This document shows positions 26,050 to 33,484 of a stretch of 64,000 nt of DNA, piece by piece. Origin of the DNA: Virgibacillus profundi (lineage in GTDB: Bacteria; Bacillota; Bacilli; Bacillales; Amphibacillaceae); the NCBI RefSeq assembly GCF_002287375.1, contig NZ_NPOA01000006.1:124001-188000 (forward strand), in the 5' to 3' direction. The notes under the pieces are model-generated. The model saw nothing but the letters and a program-made list of their open reading frames with translations. It was not told where the DNA came from and did not search any database. The position numbers and the translations under genes were made by a program. Position 1 is the stretch's first letter. Every line of letters begins with the position of its first letter.

Positions 26050-26173
26050 ATATAGAAAAACTTTATTTGTAGAAGAGGGGGCTAATGAATAAATGGCAAA
26101 TAAAGTGCGTGAATAGGGGTAGCTATAGAATATAAAGCTATTAAAATTATACATTTATAAAGGAGAGAATTTA

Positions 26174-27655
26174 ATGGATTTAATTTTAAAAAATGCACTA
26201 ATACCTCAAGGTGATAGAAAAGTGGAAACAAATATATTGGTAGATAATGGGGAGATAGTAGGATTCACAAATGCTATCAACGGCATGGCTGCCAAGGAAA
26301 TAATTGATATCAAAGGAAATCTTGTTGTACCAGGGTGTATCGATCCCCATACACATTTTATGGATCCGGGTTTTACACATCGTGAAACATTTGCGACAGG
26401 AACCAGGTCTGCTGCTGCAGGAGGAATTACGACACATATTGACATGCCATGCTGCAGTAAACCATCCGTAAGGGACAGAGAAAGTTTTTATAAAAAGATT
26501 GAACCACTAAAGAGTCAGGCTTATATTGACTATTGCTTCTGGGGTGGCATGACTGGTGAGGATGTTAGAGAAGAATTGCTTGATAACATTTACCCGCAAA
26601 TAGAAGAAGGGGTAGTTGCATTTAAAGTGTATATGACACCATCTGTTCCGACATTTCCAAAGGTAACAGATGCAGAAATGCTCGAGATATTCAGTAAAAT
26701 TGCACCAACAGGAATGCCAATTGGTGTTCATGCTGAAAACTATGAAATTTGTACTTTCTATTCGGAAAAAATGAAAAAAGAGGGACGTATGGATGGTCCA
26801 GCATGGGCTGAAGCAAGAATGGCACTTGCTGAAAAAGCAGCAATCCAGCTGGTAATTAGTTTTGCGGAAGCTACAGGCGCTCGAGTTCACATTGTTCACA
26901 TGACAACGAAAGAGGGTGTTGAACTCGTTAGGGAAGCAAAGAAACGCGGGGTTAAAGTGACAGCAGAAACATGTCCACATTATCTTGTGCTAAATGCGCA
27001 GGATTCGATGACAGAGCGGGGAACGTTTGCAAAAATTGCTCCACCACTCAGGGAAAAAGAAGATAACATTGTTCACTGGCAGGGATTGGCAGATGGGTCG
27101 ATTGATTTTGTTGGTACAGACCATGCTCCTTATGAAATTGCAACAGAAAAAGATGCACCGGATTCTGATATTTGGAATAGTTTCCCGGGAATTCCTGGAG
27201 TCGAAACGATGGTTCCAATCCTTGTTAGTGAAGGTTTAAATAAAGGTCGTCTGTCCCTGTCCAGATTTGTTGAAGTGACAAGCAGGAATGCCGCGATTCA
27301 TTATGGCATTTATCCGAAAAAAGGTTCAATGGAGCTTGGAAGTGATGCGGATTTCACTGTGATTGATCTGGAACGTGAATATACCATTGATGAACAGAAA
27401 ACTGAATCCATGGCAAAGTATAATCCCTTGCATGGTATGCAATTAAAAGGAATGCCAATCCAGACAATTGTCCGGGGGAAAGTGGTTTATGACGAAGATA
27501 ATGGCGGGATTCTAGGTGAGTCAGGCTATGGGGAATTTGTTAAGCGACAAAGTATTCAGAAGCTGGATCGCTCCATTAAATATGAAGTTTATGAAGAGAC
27601 TGCAAAAGAACTGGCATCACAGCAGAGACAAGAAAAGGCGTTAATTAATAACTAA
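26174..27655 (+). CDS. dihydropyrimidinase/allantoinase-family amidohydrolase, candidate xanthine amidohydrolase
   Basis: 493 residues, cyclic-amidohydrolase fold. Binuclear-metal ligands: DPHTHFMDPG (HxH), carboxylated lysine in VAFKVYMTPSVPTF, GVHAENYE, HIVHMTTKEG, and Asp in VGTDHAPYE. Typical members are near 450-470 residues; here a charged helical tail (about 460-493, SIKYEVYEETAKELASQQRQ) is extra and might direct it to the shell. First gene of the operon that also makes amidase, UbiD and BMC proteins, so opening of the xanthine pyrimidine ring to 4-ureido-imidazole-5-carboxylate is the best-fitting reaction. Allantoinase or hydantoinase activity is the alternative. Confidence 0.8.
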   Translation: MDLILKNALIPQGDRKVETNILVDNGEIVGFTNAINGMAAKEIIDIKGNLVVPGCIDPHTHFMDPGFTHRETFATGTRSAAAGGITTHIDMPCCSKPSVRDRESFYKKIEPLKSQAYIDYCFWGGMTGEDVREELLDNIYPQIEEGVVAFKVYMTPSVPTFPKVTDAEMLEIFSKIAPTGMPIGVHAENYEICTFYSEKMKKEGRMDGPAWAEARMALAEKAAIQLVISFAEATGARVHIVHMTTKEGVELVREAKKRGVKVTAETCPHYLVLNAQDSMTERGTFAKIAPPLREKEDNIVHWQGLADGSIDFVGTDHAPYEIATEKDAPDSDIWNSFPGIPGVETMVPILVSEGLNKGRLSLSRFVEVTSRNAAIHYGIYPKKGSMELGSDADFTVIDLEREYTIDEQKTESMAKYNPLHGMQLKGMPIQTIVRGKVVYDEDNGGILGESGYGEFVKRQSIQKLDRSIKYEVYEETAKELASQQRQEKALINN

Positions 27656-27671
27656 GAAAGGGCGATGTGAA

Positions 27672-28265
27672 ATGACAGTGTTAAAAGGAAAAAAACATGC
27701 ACTGGTTGTTATCGATATGCTAAATGACTTTATTGGGGAAAAGGCTGCTCTCAGATGTGCCAATGGGGAGAAAATTGTCCCGAAAATCAGGGAAGCAATT
27801 GACTTTTGCCATGAAAATGACATACAGGTTATAAATGTTCAGGAAGCACATCGGAAAAATGATGCAGACTTTAGGGTGAGACCAGTTCATGCAATTAAAG
27901 GTACATGGGGTTCACAGTTTATTCCAGAGCTTGAGCCCCAAGAGGATAAAGGTGATTATGTCGTGCAAAAACGCCGTCATAGTGCTTTCAGCTTTACCGA
28001 TTTTGATCTGTTCCTAAGAGAAGAACAGATTGATACGGTTGTTCTCACAGGAGTCTGGACAAATGTGTGTGTTAGAAGTACAGCCTCAGATGCACTGTAC
28101 CAAGGCTATAATGTCATTGCATTGTCGGATGGAACGGCTTCCAAAGATGATGATATGCATCGATCTGGCCTTCGAGACATGGATTTGTTCGGAGAGATTA
28201 TGACGACAGATGACTATAAAGAAGGCGCAAAGAAAAAATTCTCCCAAAACCGGCAAACGGTTTAA
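27672..28265 (+). CDS. isochorismatase-fold cysteine amidohydrolase
   Basis: 197 residues. Catalytic triad visible: Asp15 (VVIDMLNDF), Lys100 (VVQKRRHSAF), Cys133 (TGVWTNVCVRSTASDA). The family includes N-carbamoylsarcosine amidohydrolase and ureidoacrylate hydrolase, which remove carbamoyl groups. Directly after the ring-opening enzyme (16 bp), so cleavage of the ureido group to 4-aminoimidazole-5-carboxylate, CO2 and NH3 is inferred. ATG preceded by GAAAGGGCGATG. Confidence 0.85.
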   Translation: MTVLKGKKHALVVIDMLNDFIGEKAALRCANGEKIVPKIREAIDFCHENDIQVINVQEAHRKNDADFRVRPVHAIKGTWGSQFIPELEPQEDKGDYVVQKRRHSAFSFTDFDLFLREEQIDTVVLTGVWTNVCVRSTASDALYQGYNVIALSDGTASKDDDMHRSGLRDMDLFGEIMTTDDYKEGAKKKFSQNRQTV

Positions 28266-28276
28266 GGCATATGTGA

Positions 28277-28846
28277 ATGGGCCGTAATATGAGGATCATT
28301 GTCGGCATCACTGGAGCAAGCGGATCAATCTATGGATATACACTGATCCGTGCACTCCATGAAATGGGAATTGAGATCCATTTAATTGCTACCGAAATGG
28401 GAGTAAAGGTTATGCAATTTGAATGTGGTGTGGATATCAAGGATTTGAAGCAGTATGCGATTGTTCATCATAATCAAAATCTGTTTGCATCTGTTGCAAG
28501 TGGCTCTTTTAAAACGGATGGGATGGTAATTGTTCCATGCTCCATGAATTCACTTGGCGCCATTGCAAATGGGGTAGGAGATGCACTATTAAGTCGTGCA
28601 GCCAGTGTTGTGATGAAGGAAAGAAGGAATTTAGTTATTGTACCAAGGGAAGCCCCTTTTCATTTAATTCATTTGAAAAACATGACGACATTAGCTGAAA
28701 CAGGTGTATCCATTTTACCTGCAAGCCCCGGTTTCTATCATCGGCCAACAGAAATATGGGAGCTGGTTAACTTTATGGTTGGACGTATTATGGATGAACT
28801 AGGCCTGGAACATGAATTAATGGAGAGATGGGGTGAGAAAAAATGA
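28277..28846 (+). CDS. ubiX: flavin prenyltransferase, UbiX family
   Basis: 189 residues: RIIVGITGASGSIYGYTLIR, VPCSMNSLGAIANGVGDALL, RRNLVIVPREAPFHLIHLKN, ASPGFYHRP. UbiX makes prenylated FMN from FMN and dimethylallyl phosphate, the cofactor of UbiD decarboxylases. It ends 4 bases inside the next gene (UbiD). Either ATG 28277 or 28289 could be the start; neither has a strong ribosome site. Confidence 0.92.
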   Translation: MGRNMRIIVGITGASGSIYGYTLIRALHEMGIEIHLIATEMGVKVMQFECGVDIKDLKQYAIVHHNQNLFASVASGSFKTDGMVIVPCSMNSLGAIANGVGDALLSRAASVVMKERRNLVIVPREAPFHLIHLKNMTTLAETGVSILPASPGFYHRPTEIWELVNFMVGRIMDELGLEHELMERWGEKK

Positions 28847-30183
28847 ACCCCCTCAATATGAGAGACTTACTTGATGATTGGGAAAACCGCGAACTGCTTT
28901 ACCGTATAAAAAAAGAGGTAAGTGCTGAGTATGAACTTGGTGCAGTTGTAAAGTCAATGAAAGGGGAACAGCCATTTCTGTTTGACAATGTAAAAGGTTA
29001 TACGGTTCCTATGGCTGCAGGACTTGGTGGTAGCCGCAAATTGATGGCAGATAGCATCGGGTTGGATGAATCGGAATTAATCCCGAAAATGATTGATTCG
29101 ATTATCAATCCAATCCCGACAAATTCAGTGCCAACAGCACCTGTACATGAAAATGTTGTCATGGGACCATTTGATCTTGATGACTTCTTCCCTATACCAA
29201 CATTTCATACAGAAGATTGCGCTCCTTATTATGTTTCCGGTGTTTTAGTTGTTAAGGATCCAGAAGGAAAAAAGCGGTATACCTCTATCCGAAGAATGAA
29301 GTTTATTGGGGGTAACAGAACAAATATCGTGATTACTTCACCCGAGCTTGCAAGGCAGTATGCAGACATGGAAAAAAAGGGGGAGGCAATGGAAATTGCT
29401 GTTATGTTCGGTGTTGTTCCGGCTATTGTGCTCGCTTCACAATATAGCACACATCTATATCATACGGATAAATTTAATGTTGCAGGTGCACTTCTTGGAC
29501 AAGCCCTGGATGTCGTTCAATGCAAGACAGTTGATCTTGAGGTATTGGCAGAAGCTGAAATTGTATTGGAAGGAAAGATTCTTCCAAATGAAAGAGACGA
29601 GGAAGGGCTTTTTGGAGAACTTGGGGGCTATTACGGGGGAAATATGCCACAGCCAATTGTCGAAATGTCAGCAATTACGTACAGGGACGATCCGATTTCG
29701 CAAACGATTTTTCCGTCAAGTTCTGAAGAAAAATTGCCAATGTCGCTTGTTCGTGAAATGACTTTATTCAGTACGATACGTCAAGTTGTTGAGAATGTGA
29801 AAGCCGTTCATATAACAATGGCCGCAGCAGCGCGCTTACATGCAGTAATTCAGATTGAAAAAAAATCAGAGGGTGATGCAAAACAAGCAGCAATGGCTGC
29901 CTTTGCCAGTGATAAAGATTTGAAGCATGTTGTTGTAGTTGATGACGACGTTGACATTTTTGATTCGGAAGATGTTGAGTGGGCAATTGCTACAAGATGT
30001 CAGGCTGATCAGGATATCTTTATCATAGCTGGAGCAAAGGGTTCTCCATTGGAATCATCTCATAATTTAAGAGGTGTCTCGGCCAAGATGGGGATAGACG
30101 CCACATATCCATTGTCCGAAAAGGAATTATTTACAAGAACATCTGTCCCGATTCAGAAGATTAATTTAAAGGATTACCTGTAG
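28843..30183 (+). CDS. UbiD family (prFMN-dependent) decarboxylase
   Basis: 446 residues with the UbiD features: PAAG-like GLGGSRKLMADSIG, Arg-bearing KRYTSIRRMKFIGGNR, and active-site Glu in EEGLFGELGGYYGG. prFMN enzymes (de)carboxylate unsaturated or aromatic acids. Overlapping its own UbiX and following the amidohydrolase and ureidase, the fitting reaction is decarboxylation of 4-aminoimidazole-5-carboxylate to 4-aminoimidazole. That enzyme of purine fermentation is biochemically old but I do not know of a gene assigned to it, so this is inference. Confidence 0.88.
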   Translation: MNPLNMRDLLDDWENRELLYRIKKEVSAEYELGAVVKSMKGEQPFLFDNVKGYTVPMAAGLGGSRKLMADSIGLDESELIPKMIDSIINPIPTNSVPTAPVHENVVMGPFDLDDFFPIPTFHTEDCAPYYVSGVLVVKDPEGKKRYTSIRRMKFIGGNRTNIVITSPELARQYADMEKKGEAMEIAVMFGVVPAIVLASQYSTHLYHTDKFNVAGALLGQALDVVQCKTVDLEVLAEAEIVLEGKILPNERDEEGLFGELGGYYGGNMPQPIVEMSAITYRDDPISQTIFPSSSEEKLPMSLVREMTLFSTIRQVVENVKAVHITMAAAARLHAVIQIEKKSEGDAKQAAMAAFASDKDLKHVVVVDDDVDIFDSEDVEWAIATRCQADQDIFIIAGAKGSPLESSHNLRGVSAKMGIDATYPLSEKELFTRTSVPIQKINLKDYL

Positions 30184-30214
30184 ATAACTAGAACAAGATG
30201 GGAGAGAAACTCAG

Positions 30215-30478
30215 ATGAGTGCAATAGGATTAATTGAAACAAGGGGGCTCACAGCAGCTGTAGAAGCATTGGATTCCATGGCAAAGGCAGCAAACATCCG
30301 CTTAGTTGATTTGAAAAAGGTGGGTTCGGGGTTAATAACGGTAATTATTGAGGGAGATGTTGCTGATGTGAGTGCGGCAATAGAGGTTGGCAGGCTGGCG
30401 CCCGAACGAACCGGTGGAGAACTTATTTCATATAACGTCATACCAAGACCTCATTCAGAGTTGAAAAAAATTCTATAA
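30215..30478 (+). CDS. BMC-H shell protein 1
   Basis: 87 residues, one canonical BMC domain: MSAIGLIETRGLTAAVEALD, MAKAANIRLVDLKKVGSG, ITVIIEGDVADVSAAIEVG and C-terminal [13 protein letters not shown]. It forms the hexameric facets of a bacterial microcompartment. Ribosome site GGGAGAG. 31 bp after ubiD, plus strand, same operon. Confidence 0.95.
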   Translation: MSAIGLIETRGLTAAVEALDSMAKAANIRLVDLKKVGSGLITVIIEGDVADVSAAIEVGRLAPERTGGELISYNVIPRPHSELKKIL

Positions 30479-30541
30479 AAGAAGGAAGATAAAATTCCTT
30501 CAAATTTTTAAGCCTAAGATAGGAAAAGCGAGGTGAAACGA

Positions 30542-31495
30542 TTGTCGGATGTCATGAAACAAGTGGTTCAGGAAATTTTGCAGGGAAATAAAAAAATAGC
30601 ATCAAATAAGGCTGTCAATAACAGCGAAAAATCAGAGTCGGTACCGTCTGTTAAGAACATTAAACGACCAAATTATCAACGCTTAAAGAAAGAAGAGAGA
30701 CTCTCTTATACTAAAAGGAATTCACGAGCTCCCTTAAAAGAACCGAAAACGATTGGTAATAAACGAAGTGGATCTACATCGCCTGAACAGTTTAATGAGA
30801 AATCGATTTCTGCACTTCATTCTATGTCACTCGTACAGGGCAATGTTCCGAAAAAACATCATACGTTTACACATGGAAATAATCCAAAGATAAATAAGGC
30901 GAGGATCATTGGAAAGACGAAAAACGGTGGTTGTGTTTGGTTTTTTCCAAAACTGCCTAAGAAGCTTATGGGAAGCTTTCAACGGCCACTCAACAGTGCA
31001 GCTGTTGGTGTGGTAAAAATGCCAGACTGTCTGCCAAGTTATCTGCTGGTAATCAATGAAGTAATCCAAAATAATCAGGAAATAAAATTCCATTTATCCT
31101 GGAATAAAGACGCTGGAACACCTTTTACGGCAGAATTATATGATGATAATGTCGACAGATTAGGAAAATTAATGAATGACCTGTATCAAAAATTAAATCG
31201 TCGTTCGTTCAAACAGTATGAGACGTACACAGCGGTATCCCCCAGTTCATGGCTATCAAGTCAACTTAATATCAGCAAAACTGTTGAAGGTATAGCAATT
31301 CTTGAAGGGATATCTTATTACACAAGTATTGTTTTAATGGATTCACTGCTGAAAAATTTTGAAACAAGTGATTTTAATTATGAAATAAATAGCAATTATT
31401 TACTATTAAGTGGAAATTACCATGTCATCTCCAAACTTATTGCAGAACTGAAAACGGAAGCAGCAAGGTTAATCAGTTCAGACACAGACTTTTAG
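30542..31495 (+). CDS. BMC scaffold-like protein: amphipathic N-terminus, basic linker, degenerate BMC-like C-terminal domain
   Basis: 317 residues from TTG 30542 (GAGGTGA 5 bp upstream). Residues about 1-18 (MSDVMKQVVQEILQGNKKI) look like a short amphipathic encapsulation helix. About 20-110 is low-complexity, Lys/Ser/Asn-rich and probably disordered. About 115-317 is folded; its end (VEGIAILEGISYYTSIVLMD ... NYHVISKLIAELKTEAARL) follows the pattern of BMC domains (GLIE-GY-AVxAAD ... GDVxAVxxAxxxG) though diverged. Between two BMC-H genes. I do not know a named family. Linking cargo to shell is a guess from layout. Confidence 0.6.
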   Translation: MSDVMKQVVQEILQGNKKIASNKAVNNSEKSESVPSVKNIKRPNYQRLKKEERLSYTKRNSRAPLKEPKTIGNKRSGSTSPEQFNEKSISALHSMSLVQGNVPKKHHTFTHGNNPKINKARIIGKTKNGGCVWFFPKLPKKLMGSFQRPLNSAAVGVVKMPDCLPSYLLVINEVIQNNQEIKFHLSWNKDAGTPFTAELYDDNVDRLGKLMNDLYQKLNRRSFKQYETYTAVSPSSWLSSQLNISKTVEGIAILEGISYYTSIVLMDSLLKNFETSDFNYEINSNYLLLSGNYHVISKLIAELKTEAARLISSDTDF

Positions 31496-31517
31496 TTGAA
31501 AGAGGAGGTTGGATTGA

Positions 31518-31964
31518 TTGATAGCACTTGGACTTATAGAGACTGTAGGTTATACGACTGCGGTATCAGCGGCTGATGCAGCAGTTAAAGCTGCTAATGT
31601 GGAGATTATCGGTTTGGAAAAAGTGATTGGTGTAAATGGTTATGTCGGTGTAACCATACAGCTAACTGGTGATGTTGCAGCAGTTACTTCAGCAGTCGAA
31701 GCAGGAAAAGAACAGGCAGAAAAGATAGGTGAAATAATTTCAACGGAAGTAATCGCACGAGCACATTCAGATGTTAATGAAAAGCTTTTAAGTAAGTTTA
31801 CGTTAAAAAATGATTCTGAACCAGAGAAAACAAAACCAAAAAAGCGGGGAAAGAAAGCGGAAAATGAAAATCAGGAAGAATCCGGCGAAACTGTAAATGC
31901 AGCCAAAACAACTTCATCTCCCAAAAAACAAAATAAAAAAAATAATGATGAGAAAAAAGCTTAA
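31518..31964 (+). CDS. BMC-H shell protein 2 with Lys-rich C-terminal tail
   Basis: 148 residues, TTG start after AGAGGAGG. BMC domain in residues 1-92 (ALGLIETVGYTTAVSAADAA, GVTIQLTGDVAAVTSAVEAG, EVIARAHSDV) followed by about 55 highly charged residues (KPKKRGKKAENENQEES, SSPKKQNKKNNDEKKA). Tailed BMC-H proteins occur in several systems; the basic tail could face the lumen and bind cargo or RNA. Same operon. Confidence 0.92.
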   Translation: MIALGLIETVGYTTAVSAADAAVKAANVEIIGLEKVIGVNGYVGVTIQLTGDVAAVTSAVEAGKEQAEKIGEIISTEVIARAHSDVNEKLLSKFTLKNDSEPEKTKPKKRGKKAENENQEESGETVNAAKTTSSPKKQNKKNNDEKKA

Positions 31965-31970
31965 AGTGCA

Positions 31971-32115
31971 TGTTCAAAAAGGAGGATAAAAAGGACCGAG
32001 AAGTTCGAGGCAGCGTAGCTTTGAGCAACGGAACGTATGCAATTAATACGTGAGTAGCGGAAAAGCAAGCTAACGAAGAAATTCGAAGTGTCATTTTTAC
32101 CGGACTTTTTGAACA
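31971..32115 (+). repeat. 145-bp inverted-repeat element inside the BMC operon (copy 1)
   Basis: Bounded by TGTTCAAAAAG and CTTTTTGAACA (11-bp perfect terminal inverted repeats). Inner text GGACCGAGAAGTTCGAGG...AAAAGCAAGC...AACGAAGAAATTCGA...TCATTTTTACCGGAC is repeated at 58001-58144 with about 85-90% identity. No ORF. Lies between two BMC-H genes and must be transcribed with them. Confidence 0.85.
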
Positions 32116-32151
32116 ACCTTTTAAAGGGATTTAAAAAGAGGAGGGTTTTAA

Positions 32152-32430
32152 ATGGGTGAGGCATTAGGATTAATAGAAACAAAAGGACTGGTTGGTGCAA
32201 TTGAAGCAGCAGATGCGATGGTTAAGGCCGCAAATGTTGAGATATGTGGCTATGAAAAAGTAGGATTTGGGCTTGTAACTGTTATGGTGAGAGGTGACGT
32301 CGGTGCAGTAAAAGCAGCTACCGATGCAGGAGCAGATGCTGCGGCTCGTGTTGGGGAGCTTATAAGTGTCCATGTCATTCCTAGACCACATAGTGAAATT
32401 GAGCGTGCATTATTGTCTAAAGGTGAATAA
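32152..32430 (+). CDS. BMC-H shell protein 3
   Basis: 92 residues, canonical [76 protein letters not shown]. Very close to the standard PduA/EutM-type hexamer, without a tail. RBS GAGGAGGG. Same operon. Confidence 0.95.
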   Translation: MGEALGLIETKGLVGAIEAADAMVKAANVEICGYEKVGFGLVTVMVRGDVGAVKAATDAGADAAARVGELISVHVIPRPHSEIERALLSKGE

Positions 32431-32432
32431 AC

Positions 32433-33188
32433 ATGCTTACTAACCGGCAAAGTACGGTAGTGGATTCTACTTTGCGGGAACTTTTTTTCAGAAATAAGAA
32501 ACCGGCGGTAAACGCTCATAGTAAAACAGTGCTTGTTTTACTTTTTTATCATATGAATGGTCTGGAAAGAGATTTGAAAGAGTTAAATGATTTGCATGAA
32601 AATAATATAAGGGTTCGAATCTGTCCAGATGAACAAATCCTTGATCATTATGATGTAAATGATTTGGCTAAACTCACTGGAATTGATGATTGGATTTCCA
32701 TGAAAGATGTCGAAACTCAAAAGGAACAATTCGATCATTTTTACATTCCAATTTTGCCTTTTTCTACAGTATCAGATCTGCTTAATTTTAACGACGTACG
32801 TCCATCTATTCGAATAGTCCTGTGGGCATTGATGAGGGGAAGGCAAGTCAGTACTTTCTCAGCGGGTGCAGATCCATATCATACAATCTGGCAGGAACTT
32901 GGATTAAATCATGGAACAGCAAATTTGAAAGTTGAAATGAAAAAGCAGTTACAGCAAATAAGAGGATTTGGTATTCAATTAGTAGAAAACGAGAATAACT
33001 TGATAGACCATTTCCTGACATCCTTTCAAAAAAATAAGAATCAGGTTATAACAGCAAATATGATTATAAAACTGGCCAAAGCAGGAAGAAGCTATATGGA
33101 GATAGATCAACAAACAATTATTACACCACTTGCACGTGATACTGCCCGAAAATATCAAGTAGAGATTGGTAGGGAAAAAGGGAGATGA
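32433..33188 (+). CDS. BMC-associated flavoprotein-like protein (uncertain)
   Basis: 251 residues, 2 bp after BMC-H3. The segment FDHFYIPILPFSTVSDLL ... PSIRIVLWALMRGRQVSTFS resembles the flavoprotein (PF02441-like) proteins found in several microcompartment loci, where a line like NTLAKIAxGIADxLxxRAxxWALxxGKPV is normal; the first part (HSKTVLVLLFYHMNGLERDL) fits a Rossmann-like sheet. Match is weak. If right, a flavin carrier or reductase for the compartment. Confidence 0.5.
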   Translation: MLTNRQSTVVDSTLRELFFRNKKPAVNAHSKTVLVLLFYHMNGLERDLKELNDLHENNIRVRICPDEQILDHYDVNDLAKLTGIDDWISMKDVETQKEQFDHFYIPILPFSTVSDLLNFNDVRPSIRIVLWALMRGRQVSTFSAGADPYHTIWQELGLNHGTANLKVEMKKQLQQIRGFGIQLVENENNLIDHFLTSFQKNKNQVITANMIIKLAKAGRSYMEIDQQTIITPLARDTARKYQVEIGREKGR

Positions 33189-33192
33189 GCGT

Positions 33193-33474
33193 ATGGAAAT
33201 GGGAATTGTGGTCGGAAGAGTTACTGCAACCAGAAAAGATGAAAATTTAGTTGGTACAAAACTATTAATCACTCAATCTATCGGTTTAGATGGAACTCCT
33301 CTCGATTCTCAACCAATTATAACTGTTGATACTGTCGGAGCAGGTATTGGTGAAAGAGTGATCTTTGTGAAGGGAAGTATGGCTTCTCGTGCTGTTATAA
33401 ATAAAGATTCCCCGGTAGATGCAGCTATTGTAGGAATTATTGATAATTTAGAATGCGAGAAATTTAAGGGGTGA
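33193..33474 (+). CDS. BMC-P pentameric vertex protein (EutN/CcmL)
   Basis: 93 residues from ATG 33193 (AAGGGAG 8 bp upstream): MGIVVGRVTATRKDENLVGT, KLLITQSIGLDG, IITVDTVGAGIGERVIFVKG, SPVDAAIVGIIDNLE. EutN/CcmL proteins close the twelve vertices of the shell. With three BMC-H proteins it makes a minimal complete shell set; no BMC-T gene is in the window. Confidence 0.95.
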   Translation: MEMGIVVGRVTATRKDENLVGTKLLITQSIGLDGTPLDSQPIITVDTVGAGIGERVIFVKGSMASRAVINKDSPVDAAIVGIIDNLECEKFKG

Positions 33475-33484
33475 CAATGGAGTT

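Noticed and set aside
26198-26980. Several overlapping minus-strand ORFs in the amidohydrolase gene
   Set aside because: Cys/His-rich antisense translations of a gene with all catalytic motifs.
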